This document shows, one piece after another, positions 1 to 7,124 of a DNA stretch of 31,666 nucleotides; position 1 is the first letter of the stretch; each line of letters opens with the position of its first letter. Source of the DNA: Sulfurimonas sp. (GTDB lineage: Bacteria; Campylobacterota; Campylobacteria; Campylobacterales; Sulfurimonadaceae). Both the position numbers and the translations under genes were made by a program. The notes beneath the pieces are model-generated. The model saw nothing but the letters and a program-made list of their open reading frames with translations, was not told where the DNA came from and searched no databases. Where the stretch lies: contig JAMOMX010000345.1 in NCBI GenBank assembly GCA_027066935.1, forward strand, positions 1 to 31,666, written 5' to 3'.

Positions 1-1
1 C

Positions 2-70
2 GCTGATAATACTTATCCTTTCAGGATTGGAAATGTAGGTCGCTGCCTAGTTGGTCATTTTTTACTTTGA
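2..70 (+). CDS. C-terminal end of a gene cut by the window edge
   Basis: An open frame enters from the left edge and ends at TGA (68-70), giving 22 residues that contain the string FRIGNVG. That string resembles the FRIGNIG segment near the C-terminus of class V aminotransferases such as 2-aminoethylphosphonate transaminase, but 22 residues are too few to name the protein. The stop is followed almost at once by an A/T-only inverted repeat, which fits a gene end. The identity is a guess; the existence of a coding end here is moderately likely. Confidence 0.4.
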   Translation, partial: ADNTYPFRIGNVGRCLVGHFLL

Positions 71-72
71 AC

Positions 73-110
73 TTATATTTAAAAATACTTTACAATGTTT
101 TTAAATATAA
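73..110. repeat. 13-bp perfect inverted repeat after the partial gene
   Basis: The arms at 73-85 and 98-110 are exact reverse complements separated by 12 nt. The arms contain only A and T, so the hairpin would be weak. It starts 2 nt after the stop of the partial upstream gene and may act as a poor terminator or mark a transcript end. Function is inferred from position only. Confidence 0.4.
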
Positions 111-133
111 CTTCTTTGTAAAACTACTTTTTT

Positions 134-206
134 TAAAACTAAATTTCATCTATTTGTTGTATGTTTTATAATATTTTTAAGATAACTATTTTGAAATTTA
201 GTTTTA
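134..206. repeat. 15-bp perfect inverted repeat flanking 43 nt
   Basis: The arms at 134-148 and 192-206 are exact reverse complements, with a 43-nt AT-rich core. It lies in the gap between the partial plus-strand gene and the 3' end of purM, which transcribe towards each other. The size (73 bp) would suit a bidirectional terminator, a small non-autonomous element or a structured RNA; no target-site duplication is evident to me. Nothing else is recognisable in 111-250. Confidence 0.45.
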
Positions 207-250
207 TGAGGCACTACTTTTGTTTTTTTAAAGCCTTGAGTAATTTTTAG

Positions 251-1249
251 TTAAACCATCACTACTTCTCTAGCACCATTTAATATTTCTCCAATTAAAT
301 AAGAACCATCAGCTTTGGCCAAAACGGTATCAATATTTTTGTCTTCAACAACAAGGATCATGCCAACACCCATATTAAATGCCCTAAACATCTCTTCTTT
401 TTCTACATGTTCAGATATTAGCTCAAAGATAGGAAGAACTCTTATAGCATCTTTTTTCACTTCAGCCTTTAAGTTTTCTGGTAATACACGAGGAAGGTTC
501 TCAACTATACCACCACCGGTGATATGAGCCATAGCTACAATCTCATTTTTTAGAGCTTTAAATGTTTTTACATAGATATTTGTCGGTTTTAATAATGTCT
601 CAATTAATGGCTTGCCTTGGAAGTCATCATTAAAATCTAAGTTCATCTTTTCAAATAACACTTTTCTTGCAAGTGAAAAGCCATTTGAATGAAGACCTGA
701 ACTAGGCAAGGCTATTAGTTTGTGTCCTGCACGAACTAATGATACTCTATCCATTTCAGATTTCTCAGCAACGCCAACTGCAAAACCAGCTAAATCATAA
801 TCATCTTCAGAATACATCCCTGGCATCTCAGCAGTCTCACCGCCAATTAGTGCACATTCACTTCTAATACAGCCCTCAGCAATACCAGCAACTACATTTG
901 TAGCTACATCTACATCAAGTTTACCAGTAGCATAGTAATCAAGAAAAAAAGATGGAGTTCCAAAGTTGCAAAGAAGATCATTTACACACATGGCTACTAA
1001 ATCAATTCCAACACTATTATGAATGCCACTATCTATTGCAAGTTTTAACTTTGTTCCAACTCCATCAGTTGCAGCAAGCATTACAGGCTCTTTAAATCCA
1101 GCAGGAAGTTCAAAAGCACCAGCAAAAGAACCGATTCCACCTATCACACCAGGGATTTTCGTTGATTTTACTAGAGGTTTAATATTTTCTACAAAACTAT
1201 TTCCAGCATCAATATCAACACCTGCATCTTTATAGCTAATTTGACTCAT
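251..1249 (-). CDS. purM: Phosphoribosylformylglycinamidine cyclo-ligase (AIR synthetase)
   Basis: PurM catalyses the ATP-dependent closure of FGAM to 5-aminoimidazole ribonucleotide in de novo purine synthesis in the cytoplasm. The 332-residue product has the family's usual length. It opens with YKDAGVDIDAGN, has the ATP-binding stretch DGVGTKLKLA near residue 63, the GGETAEMPGMY motif near residue 137, the GLHSNGFSLARK segment and the HITGGGIVENLPR signature. An AGGAG ribosome-binding site lies about 6 nt upstream of the ATG at 1249, which fixes the start. It sits 8 nt downstream of the DUF2892 gene, so the two are probably cotranscribed. No oddities seen. Confidence 0.97.
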   Translation of the reverse strand: MSQISYKDAGVDIDAGNSFVENIKPLVKSTKIPGVIGGIGSFAGAFELPAGFKEPVMLAATDGVGTKLKLAIDSGIHNSVGIDLVAMCVNDLLCNFGTPSFFLDYYATGKLDVDVATNVVAGIAEGCIRSECALIGGETAEMPGMYSEDDYDLAGFAVGVAEKSEMDRVSLVRAGHKLIALPSSGLHSNGFSLARKVLFEKMNLDFNDDFQGKPLIETLLKPTNIYVKTFKALKNEIVAMAHITGGGIVENLPRVLPENLKAEVKKDAIRVLPIFELISEHVEKEEMFRAFNMGVGMILVVEDKNIDTVLAKADGSYLIGEILNGAREVVMV

Positions 1250-1257
1250 ATAAACTC

Positions 1258-1464
1258 CTATTTATTTGATAGCGGGTCACATTTTTTTGTAATGATACAT
1301 AATGGACAAAATTTTGTTAATCCTGCAATGAGAGGGATAATGCCTAAAAATAACCAATAAGCATACTCCCAAGAGTCTAATAAAACAATACCAGCAACTA
1401 TAAGAGATATACCAAGTATTACACGAAAAACACTACAAAAACTTCTAACTTTGTTTAAATTCAT
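1258..1464 (-). CDS. Small DUF2892-type inner-membrane protein
   Basis: This 68-residue protein has two hydrophobic segments (about residues 14-31 and 36-54) and the pattern R..LG..L...G, then G..PL.AG...FCPLC, typical of the DUF2892 (YgaP-type transmembrane) family. Several cysteines lie near the C-terminus (CPLCIITKKC), which is common in these proteins and has prompted suggestions of thiol or sulfur-related roles. No biochemical function is established for the stand-alone form. A TATAAT-like -10 box on the minus strand (1499-1504) and an AAGG ribosome-binding site precede the ATG, so this looks like the first gene of a two-gene unit with purM. Confidence 0.75.
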   Translation of the reverse strand: MNLNKVRSFCSVFRVILGISLIVAGIVLLDSWEYAYWLFLGIIPLIAGLTKFCPLCIITKKCDPLSNK

Positions 1465-1536
1465 AAATAACCTTTACATATATATAAATATTTACCTAAT
1501 TATACCTTTTATTACGTAAAATTAATCCAAATATGC

Positions 1537-1542
1537 TAAAAT
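1537..1542 (+). promoter_or_regulatory. Predicted -10 box for the speE-like/coaE/dapF operon
   Basis: TAAAAT preceded by ATGC matches the extended -10 pattern typical of housekeeping promoters in this phylum, which generally lack a conserved -35. The predicted start of transcription is near 1549. That is downstream of an in-frame ATG at 1533 and upstream of the ATG at 1569, and so supports 1569 as the translation start. Confidence 0.5.
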
Positions 1543-1568
1543 CGCTTAATAATTTAACAGGAATTAAA

Positions 1569-2114
1569 ATGAAAGAATTTATAAATAATGAGATGATGGT
1601 GCATATCCCATTATGTTCTCATAAAGAGCCAAAAAATGTATTAATAATTAGTAATGATATTGAAAAACTAGAAAATGAGATTCAAAAACATGATAAAATA
1701 AATTTTGATGGAGTAGCTTGTACTTTAGAAAATATTAGTAAGTTAGATACACAAAAGTATGATGTTGTAATAAGTGAACTTAATGTAGAAGAGCTAATTA
1801 CTTCACAGATAAATCGTGTGCTTAAAGATGATGGATTAATTGTAAACAGCGTTACTTCACTAGATAATATACAAGAGGCTAAAAAGGCTATAAATACTTT
1901 AGCAAAATATACAAAAATAGTTATGCCTTTTCATATTGGCGAAGGAAAATTAGCACTTTTAGCCTCAAAAGAGTATCACCCAACAGCTGACTTAATTTTA
2001 CAAAGGGCAGATATGCTTGATAATTTAGATTATTATAATAGTGAGGTGCATATCGCTTCATTTGCTATGGGTAACTATATACGAAAAGAATACCTAGGGA
2101 TTATAAAAAACTAA
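1569..2114 (+). CDS. Shortened spermidine synthase-like protein
   Basis: The 181-residue product resembles part of the spermidine synthase (SpeE) fold. It has NEMMVHIPLCSHKEP followed by a VLII strand, as in the SpeE motif that precedes the nucleotide-binding loop, and a C-terminal NSEVHIASFAMGNYIR block like the end of SpeE. True SpeE is about 280 residues with an N-terminal beta-barrel and a GGGDG cofactor loop; here the barrel is absent and the loop reads ISNDIEK. It is therefore unlikely to be a competent aminopropyltransferase. The ATG at 1569 has AGGA 7 nt upstream and is preferred over the in-frame ATG at 1533. Its stop overlaps the coaE start by 1 bp, so translation is coupled. Its role is unknown. 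Confidence 0.75.
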   Translation: MKEFINNEMMVHIPLCSHKEPKNVLIISNDIEKLENEIQKHDKINFDGVACTLENISKLDTQKYDVVISELNVEELITSQINRVLKDDGLIVNSVTSLDNIQEAKKAINTLAKYTKIVMPFHIGEGKLALLASKEYHPTADLILQRADMLDNLDYYNSEVHIASFAMGNYIRKEYLGIIKN

Positions 2115-2707
2115 TGGCATTTAAATATGCAATCGCATTAACGGGGGGAATTGCTACTGGTAAAAGTACTTTTGCTTCTCTTTTGAATCTTAATGGGATG
2201 CGTGTTATTGATGCTGATACAATTAGTCATAGTATTTTAGATACTTCAAGCGATTGGGTTAAGAATGAATTTGGGGTAAAATATATAGATTACAATAAAG
2301 TGAATAGAGCCGAGCTTGGAAATTTAATATTTTCAAACCTAGATGCTAAAAAAAAACTTGAGAATTTTTTGCATCCTAAAATACGCGCAGAGATTAAAAA
2401 ACAAAGTGAGAAGCAGGATAGTTTTGAATTTCCATATCTTATAGATATTCCGCTTTTTTTTGAAAATAATTCATATAATATAAAAGATAGTGTTGTTGTG
2501 TATACCCCAAAGGATATCCAACTAGAGCGTTTTATGAAAAGAAATAAGTATGACAAAGAAGAATCTCTTAAAAGAATAAGCTCTCAAATGCCAATAGAGG
2601 AAAAAAAGAAAATGGCTACTTGGGTTATAGATAATTCTAAAAATTTGAAACATTTACAAAAAGAGTGTGAACAATTTGTTGATATAATTAAGGAGAGATA
2701 TTTATGA
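2114..2707 (+). CDS. coaE: Dephospho-CoA kinase
   Basis: CoaE phosphorylates dephospho-CoA at the 3'-hydroxyl, the last step of coenzyme A synthesis. The 197-residue product carries the P-loop GGIATGKST at residues 11-19, the DADTISH segment that follows it, a FLHPKIR motif near residue 90 and the DIPLFFE block, all typical of the family. It starts on the last base of the preceding stop codon and overlaps dapF by 4 bp (ATGA), so it is the middle gene of a translationally coupled trio. Length and motifs are normal. Confidence 0.95.
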   Translation: MAFKYAIALTGGIATGKSTFASLLNLNGMRVIDADTISHSILDTSSDWVKNEFGVKYIDYNKVNRAELGNLIFSNLDAKKKLENFLHPKIRAEIKKQSEKQDSFEFPYLIDIPLFFENNSYNIKDSVVVYTPKDIQLERFMKRNKYDKEESLKRISSQMPIEEKKKMATWVIDNSKNLKHLQKECEQFVDIIKERYL

Positions 2708-3456
2708 TACTATCTAAATATAGTGCTAATGGCAATGATTTTATAATTTTTCATAGCGATGTTAAAGATGATAGAACTAAGCTAGCAATAGAGTTATGCA
2801 ATAGACAAGATGGTATAGGCGCAGATGGTCTTATTGTTATAGTCCCTCATAATACATATGATTTTGAGTGGCAATTTTATAACTCTGATGGAAGCACAGC
2901 TGAGATGTGCGGAAATGGAACTAGAGCTTGTGCTCATTATGCATTTGTACATGGTTTGGCTCCAAAAAATATGAGTTTTTTAACTAAAGCTGGTATTATA
3001 AAAGCTGAAGTTGATGCAGATTGTTCAAATAGTGGCATGGTTCTTAGTGAATTAACTCCCCCTTTGATAATAGATAAAAATATTATATATAATAAAAAGT
3101 CTTGGTGGTTAATTAATACAGGTGTGCCACATTTGGTGAGTTTTACGAATAATATAGAAGAGTTTGATTTAGCTGATGCTAGAGATCTTCGTTATATATA
3201 TAATTCCAATGTAAATATTGTTTTTATAGATGGTAAGAATTTAAAAGTTAGAACTTATGAACGCGGTGTTGAAGATGAAACTTTGGCATGTGGAACAGGG
3301 ATGGCAGCATGTTATTATAGAGCTCTCTGTGAAAATAAGATTGATAAAAAGGTTAAAGTTTATCCTAAAAGTGGCGATACCTTATATCTTGGAATGAACG
3401 ATAGAACTATAACTTTTAAAGGTAGAGTAAAAAATACTTTTAATACGGAGTGGTAG
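2704..3456 (+). CDS. dapF: Diaminopimelate epimerase
   Basis: DapF interconverts LL- and meso-diaminopimelate, supplying lysine synthesis and the peptidoglycan peptide. The 250-residue protein has both cysteine catalytic sites: Cys69 in MCGNGTRAC and Cys196 in ACGTGMAAC. It also has the N-terminal GNDFI segment and the ERGVEDETLACGTG block. AAGGAGA lies just upstream of the ATG, which overlaps the coaE stop by 4 bp. It is the last gene of the operon; the non-coding stretch with the prfA end duplication follows. It is slightly shorter than many homologues (about 270), which is usual in this phylum. Confidence 0.96.
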   Translation: MILSKYSANGNDFIIFHSDVKDDRTKLAIELCNRQDGIGADGLIVIVPHNTYDFEWQFYNSDGSTAEMCGNGTRACAHYAFVHGLAPKNMSFLTKAGIIKAEVDADCSNSGMVLSELTPPLIIDKNIIYNKKSWWLINTGVPHLVSFTNNIEEFDLADARDLRYIYNSNVNIVFIDGKNLKVRTYERGVEDETLACGTGMAACYYRALCENKIDKKVKVYPKSGDTLYLGMNDRTITFKGRVKNTFNTEW

Positions 3457-3523
3457 ATCTTGAATTACCATGCCCTGTGGTGCAAGGGTGACGAAAAAAG
3501 GTGATTGTATTGATTTGGAATCT

Positions 3524-3602
3524 TTAAAGTCCAGCAGCCTCAACTATTTTGGCTTGAGTGTCTGCAATAAGTGGATCGATAATTTCATCAAAAAGTCCAC
3601 CA
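3524..3602 (-). pseudogene. Detached second copy of the prfA 3' end
   Basis: Positions 3531-3602 are identical over 72 bp to 3707-3778, the last part of prfA. In the prfA frame this copy reads to the same end, AAGL and stop (stop complement at 3524-3526). Its last two codons are GGA CTT, however, where prfA has GGT TTA, so the identity stops sharply while the protein end is conserved. Just upstream of the copy in this frame (positions above 3602) an in-frame TAA appears, so it is not a gene by itself. It looks like the original chromosomal end of prfA, displaced when a new 3' end was installed. Confidence 0.85.
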
Positions 3603-3778
3603 TTTTATTTCATTTGTACGCAAAATAAACAAGTCCATTTTGCTACGCTTGCGCCGCTATGACGACTAAAGAAATTTTAGGTTAAAATTTTATGAGTGGT
3701 TATAAACCAGCAGCCTCAACTATTTTGGCTTGAGTGTCTGCAATAAGTGGATCGATAATTTCATCAAAAAGTCCACCA
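3531..3778. repeat. 72-bp perfect direct repeat pair (3531-3602 and 3707-3778), possible att scar
   Basis: The two 72-bp copies are offset by 176 bp and separated by 104 bp of non-coding DNA. Copy 2 is inside the intact prfA gene; copy 1 is downstream of it. Integrative elements that insert in the 3' end of a gene carry a replacement end, so the identical core is flanked by diverged but synonymous sequence, exactly as seen here. No integrase or other element gene remains between the copies, so the element, if there was one, has been lost. A simple segmental duplication with later divergence is the alternative. Confidence 0.7.
3620..3643. repeat. Short inverted repeat between the prfA-end copies
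   Basis: GCAAAAT at 3620-3626 and ATTTTGC at 3637-3643 are perfect arms around a 10-nt spacer. With one bulged base the pairing extends by GTA/TAC. It is the main structural feature of the 104-bp spacer. The flanking sequence (3643-3659) is GC-richer than its surroundings and resembles a segment of the nifS-nifU gap. Function unknown. Confidence 0.35.
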
Positions 3779-3785
3779 CTCATAA
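3690..3785. repeat. 11-bp inverted repeat bracketing the end of prfA
   Basis: The arms 3690-3700 and 3775-3785 are exact reverse complements. The right arm lies within prfA (codons for I-M-S-G-G); the left arm ends at the last base of the prfA stop codon. In the prfA mRNA the two would pair and close a loop of 74 nt that contains the gene's end. It could be a remnant of the process that made the adjacent duplication or a functional 3' structure. Confidence 0.5.
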
Positions 3786-4767
3786 TCTCATTTAATCTAT
3801 ATAGAGTGAGTGAAATTCTATGGTCTGATATACGATTTTGTGGATAATTATAAGTGCGGATTCTTCCGCTTCTATCTCCTGTTCCAACTTGTGCAGCTCT
3901 CTCAGCTGCATTTTCTGCTTGTGACTCTTGCATTTGTAAATCATAAAGTCTAGACTTAAGCACTTTCATAGCTTTGTCTTTATTTTTATGTTGAGATTTT
4001 TGGTCTTGATTTGTTACAACAATACCAGTTGGTAAATGAGTGATACGTACAGCTGAATCTGTAGTATTTACAGATTGACCGCCACATCCAGATGAGCGCA
4101 TAACATCAATTTTTAAATCATTATCGCTTATCTCAATTTCAACATCATCAACTTCTGGCATAATTGCTACAGTTATAGCAGATGTATGTACACGACCCTG
4201 AGATTCTGTTGCTGGTACACGTTGAACACGATGGGTACCACCCTCATATTTTAACCTACTATAAACCTGATCACCTTTGATTAAAGCTGTTATCTCTTTG
4301 AAACCACCAGCCTCAGATGGGCTAGTTGAGATAATTTCTATTTTCCATCCCTTTACATCAGCATAACGAGTGTAAGCTTCAAATAGATTTCCAACAAATA
4401 AAGCAGCTTCATCTCCACCAGTTCCAGCACGAAGCTCAACGATAATATTTCTATCATCATTAGGATCTTTAGGAAGTAAAAGAAGTTTTATCTCTTCCTC
4501 AATCTCTGGTTTACGAGGTTCTAGCTCTTTTAGCTCCTCTTTTGCCATCTCACCCATCTCTGCATCACCTAACATCTCTTTAGTATCTTCAATATCAGAA
4601 ATAAGTACTTTATACTCTTTTGCTTTTTCAACTATTGGTAAAAGTGAAGATTGTTCTTTTGAGAGTTCTGTCATCCTTTTGATGTCAGATGTGATGTCAG
4701 GAGCACTTAATAAGTTGCTAAGTTCGTTATATCTATTAATGAAGGGAGTAAGTTTATCAGATAACAT
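3700..4767 (-). CDS. prfA: Peptide chain release factor 1
   Basis: RF1 recognises UAA and UAG stop codons in the ribosomal A site and triggers peptide release. The 355-residue protein has the usual length. It contains the RAGTGGDEAALF segment, the domain with HRVQRVPATESQGRVHTSA, and the GGQ catalytic motif in SSGCGGQSVNTTDSAV. It ends in EAAGL. The final 72 bp before the last two codons are duplicated downstream, suggesting that the 3' end was replaced by incoming DNA without changing the protein. It lies behind rpsT, with a strong hairpin in the gap. No perfect Shine-Dalgarno is seen; AAGAAAG lies about 8 nt upstream of the start. Confidence 0.97.
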   Translation of the reverse strand: MLSDKLTPFINRYNELSNLLSAPDITSDIKRMTELSKEQSSLLPIVEKAKEYKVLISDIEDTKEMLGDAEMGEMAKEELKELEPRKPEIEEEIKLLLLPKDPNDDRNIIVELRAGTGGDEAALFVGNLFEAYTRYADVKGWKIEIISTSPSEAGGFKEITALIKGDQVYSRLKYEGGTHRVQRVPATESQGRVHTSAITVAIMPEVDDVEIEISDNDLKIDVMRSSGCGGQSVNTTDSAVRITHLPTGIVVTNQDQKSQHKNKDKAMKVLKSRLYDLQMQESQAENAAERAAQVGTGDRSGRIRTYNYPQNRISDHRISLTLYRLNEIMSGGLFDEIIDPLIADTQAKIVEAAGL

Positions 4768-4815
4768 TTGAATTACTTTCTTAAGGGGGTTTTAGGGATA
4801 AATATACCCCTGCCT

Positions 4816-4842
4816 AAATGACAAAGCTTAGCTTTGTCATTT
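4816..4842 (-). terminator. Strong hairpin between rpsT and prfA
   Basis: Arms at 4816-4827 and 4831-4842 pair perfectly over 12 bp, with a very short loop. It sits about 12 nt after the rpsT stop. No long U-tract follows on the minus strand, so it may be a partial terminator or a processing/stabilising structure that sets the ratio of rpsT to prfA transcript. Confidence 0.55.
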
Positions 4843-4853
4843 GGTGTTAATAG

Positions 4854-5114
4854 TTATATAGCGTTAACGGCTTTGTTAAGACGACTAACTTTTCTAGCAG
4901 CAGTTTCTTTTTTAAGAACACCTTTGCTTACAAATTTGTGAATTTGTTGGTTTGCTATTTTGAATGCTGTTGTAGCTTCTTCTTTGTTTTCTGCTTCTAT
5001 AGCGGAGTTTACAGCTTTAACGATATTTTTAAGACGAGTTCTATAAAAACGATTACGTTCTGTTTTAACGATCGTTTGACGAATTCTCTTGATTGATGAC
5101 TTGTGATTTGCCAT
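4854..5114 (-). CDS. rpsT: 30S ribosomal protein S20
   Basis: S20 binds 16S rRNA early in small-subunit assembly. The 86-residue, lysine/arginine-rich protein begins MANHKSSIKRIRQ and ends with the AARKVSRLNKAVNAI helix, both standard for the family. AAGGA lies 8 nt upstream of the ATG. A -10 box and a leader with a small hairpin precede it. The divergent neighbour is glmM and prfA follows, the arrangement familiar from other Campylobacterota. Confidence 0.97.
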   Translation of the reverse strand: MANHKSSIKRIRQTIVKTERNRFYRTRLKNIVKAVNSAIEAENKEEATTAFKIANQQIHKFVSKGVLKKETAARKVSRLNKAVNAI

Positions 5115-5132
5115 TTATGAGTCCTTATATTT

Positions 5133-5152
5133 CGGGTCTAACAAATAGCCCG
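5133..5152 (-). promoter_or_regulatory. Hairpin in the rpsT leader
   Basis: On the minus strand CGGGCTA pairs with TAG-A-CCCG (one bulge) around a 5-nt loop, just upstream of the AAGGA site of rpsT. S20 autoregulates its own translation in enterobacteria, so a structured leader could serve the same purpose here; this is inference. It is one of the few GC-rich spots in the gap. Confidence 0.35.
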
Positions 5153-5170
5153 TGAAAATTTTAGTGCGCA

Positions 5171-5176
5171 ATTCTA
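5171..5176 (-). promoter_or_regulatory. Predicted -10 box for rpsT
   Basis: On the minus strand the sequence is TAGAAT preceded by AAGC, matching the extended -10 pattern used by other genes in the window. It predicts a transcription start near 5164 and a leader of about 50 nt. Confidence 0.45.
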
Positions 5177-5210
5177 GCTTAAATATAATTAAAATTAAGT
5201 TAAAGCGTGT

Positions 5211-5216
5211 TAGAAT
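5211..5216 (+). promoter_or_regulatory. Predicted -10 box for glmM
   Basis: TAGAAT lies 29 nt before the glmM ATG, predicting a transcript start near 5223 and a leader of about 23 nt with a weak CGGA ribosome-binding site. Confidence 0.45.
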
Positions 5217-5245
5217 AGTGTGATTTTAATAAAAACGGAACATAT

Positions 5246-6586
5246 ATGAAATTATTTGGAACAGATGGGGTCAGAGGTGAAGCGGGCTCTTTTTTAAATG
5301 CAGGACTTGCCTTGCGTTTAGCTATGGCTGCTGGAATTTATTTTAAAAAACATGCAACTACTAATAAAATTTTAATAGGAAAAGATACAAGAAGAAGTGG
5401 TTATATGATAGAAAATGCAATTGTAAGTGGACTTACAGCCATTGGTTATGATGTTATAGAGATTGGTCCAATGCCAACACCAGCTATTGCTTTTATTACA
5501 GAAAATATGCGCTGTGATGCTGGGATTATGATAAGTGCTTCACATAACTCTTATGAAGATAATGGGATAAAATTTTTTGACAATGCTGGGGATAAATTAT
5601 CTCATAAAGCTGAACTTGAAATTGAAGAGATCTTTAGTGACGATGAAAAAATACTAAATGCTCAAGTAACAGCAAACAGCATAGGTAAAGCTAAGAGGAT
5701 AGATGATGTAATTGGTCGTTATATAGTAGCTCTTAAAAATTCTTTTCCTCGAGATATATCTTTAAGTGGGATGAGAATTGTTCTTGATACTGCAAATGGT
5801 GCTGGATACAAAGTTGGACCAACAGTTTTAGAAGAGCTAGGGGCTGATGTAATTGTTTTACATGATAAACCAAATGGTTATAACATTAATGAAGATTGCG
5901 GAGCACTACATACAAAAGATTTAAAAGAGAGTGTTATCAAATATCGAGCAGATTTAGGGATAGCACTTGATGGTGATGCTGATAGACTTGTAATAGTTGA
6001 TGAAAAGGGAGAGGCTGTTGATGGTGATCAACTCCTAGGGGCACTTGGTTCTTACCTAAATGATATTGGTTCATTAAAGGGTGGGGCAATTGTAACCACT
6101 GTTATGAGCAATCAGGGTTTAGAAGATTATATGAAAACAAAAGGCTTAAAACTGTTTCGCTCAGCAGTTGGCGATAAAAATGTTTTAGAGATTATGAAAA
6201 AAGAGGGTATCAACTTTGGTGGTGAGCAAAGTGGCCATGTAATAATTCATCAACATGCAAAAACTGGAGATGGTTTAGTCTCAGCACTTCAAACTTTAGC
6301 TCTTATGATAAATACAAATAAAAAAGCTTCTGAGGTACTTCGTCCATTTTCCCTTTATCCTCAAAAATTAGTAAATATAAATATTAAAGTTAAAAAACCT
6401 TTGGATGAGATAGATGGGCTTGAAGAAAAGTTAAAAGCTCTTGATGAAAAAAACATTCGTCATCTTGTACGTTATTCTGGAACAGAAAATAAACTTCGTA
6501 TACTTTTGGAGTGTAAAAATGCAAAAGAGATGAATAAGGAGATGGATACAATGGTAGATTTTTTTAAAAAAGCATTAAATGAATAG
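5246..6586 (+). CDS. glmM: Phosphoglucosamine mutase
   Basis: GlmM converts glucosamine-6-phosphate to glucosamine-1-phosphate, feeding UDP-GlcNAc for peptidoglycan and lipopolysaccharide. The 446-residue protein opens with LFGTDGVRGEA. It carries the phosphoserine loop ISASHN with the catalytic serine at about residue 99, the metal-binding loop DGDADR near residue 240, the GGEQSGH sugar-binding loop and the C-terminal RYSGTENKLRIL phosphate-binding loop. Length and order are normal for the family. It overlaps lspA by 8 bp, so the two are cotranscribed and probably translationally coupled. Confidence 0.97.
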   Translation: MKLFGTDGVRGEAGSFLNAGLALRLAMAAGIYFKKHATTNKILIGKDTRRSGYMIENAIVSGLTAIGYDVIEIGPMPTPAIAFITENMRCDAGIMISASHNSYEDNGIKFFDNAGDKLSHKAELEIEEIFSDDEKILNAQVTANSIGKAKRIDDVIGRYIVALKNSFPRDISLSGMRIVLDTANGAGYKVGPTVLEELGADVIVLHDKPNGYNINEDCGALHTKDLKESVIKYRADLGIALDGDADRLVIVDEKGEAVDGDQLLGALGSYLNDIGSLKGGAIVTTVMSNQGLEDYMKTKGLKLFRSAVGDKNVLEIMKKEGINFGGEQSGHVIIHQHAKTGDGLVSALQTLALMINTNKKASEVLRPFSLYPQKLVNINIKVKKPLDEIDGLEEKLKALDEKNIRHLVRYSGTENKLRILLECKNAKEMNKEMDTMVDFFKKALNE

Positions 6587-7034
6587 AGCTATATTAAAGT
6601 TATGGGTGATTTTATTTTTCACAATAGCAGGAATATTTATAATTGATCAAAATATTAAGATGCTTTTTGTGGAGGGTTTTCGTTATTATACTCAATGTAT
6701 AGATTTAATTCTTGTTTACAATAGAGGTGTAGCATTTTCGATGTTTGCATTTTTGGACGAGTGGCTAAAATATATACAAATAGTGCTGGTGGGTGGAATT
6801 TTAATCTACATAATAAGCTTGAAAAAACTTTGTTTTGCTTTCCCCGGAGGATTATTATTGGGTGGAGCTATATCAAATGTGTACGATAGGTTTATACATG
6901 GTGGAGTTGTAGATATGGTTTATTGGCATTGTGGGTTTAATTTTGCAGTATTTAACTTTGCAGATGTGATGATAAACTTAGCGGTAATCTGGCTGTTAGC
7001 TTTAAATTTAAGACCTAAATGGTGCAAAAGCTAA
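6579..7034 (+). CDS. lspA: Lipoprotein signal peptidase (signal peptidase II)
   Basis: LspA cleaves the signal peptide of diacylglyceryl-modified prolipoproteins in the inner membrane. The 151-residue protein has four hydrophobic segments. The catalytic aspartates lie in the conserved blocks NVYDRFIHGGVVD and FAVFNFADVMIN, and the N-terminal IDQNIK resembles the family's DQ..K motif. It starts inside glmM (8-bp overlap) with no good ribosome-binding site, suggesting coupled translation. The FccB-like lipoprotein later in the window would be a substrate. Confidence 0.95.
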   Translation: MNRAILKLWVILFFTIAGIFIIDQNIKMLFVEGFRYYTQCIDLILVYNRGVAFSMFAFLDEWLKYIQIVLVGGILIYIISLKKLCFAFPGGLLLGGAISNVYDRFIHGGVVDMVYWHCGFNFAVFNFADVMINLAVIWLLALNLRPKWCKS

Positions 7035-7052
7035 TTAAAAGCAGATTTTTGC

Positions 7053-7058
7053 TACCAT
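7053..7058 (+). promoter_or_regulatory. Possible -10 box for tig-clpP
   Basis: TACCAT preceded by TTTTTGC matches the extended -10 context seen upstream of several genes here, though the hexamer itself is less canonical. It would give a leader of about 60 nt before tig. Confidence 0.3.
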
Positions 7059-7124
7059 TACTCAAAATAATAATTGAATTTCCAGTTAAACTGTGAAAGA
7101 CAATAGTAATACAAAAGGAAATTG

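Noticed and set aside
1533..1568. Upstream in-frame ATG for the spermidine-synthase-like gene
   Set aside because: It overlaps the predicted -10 box and has no ribosome-binding site; the ATG at 1569 has AGGA and begins with the family's conserved residues.
7122..7124. TTG start one codon before the tig ATG
   Set aside because: The ribosome-binding site AAAAGGA is better spaced from the ATG at 7125, and trigger factors normally start M-E/Q-hydrophobic.
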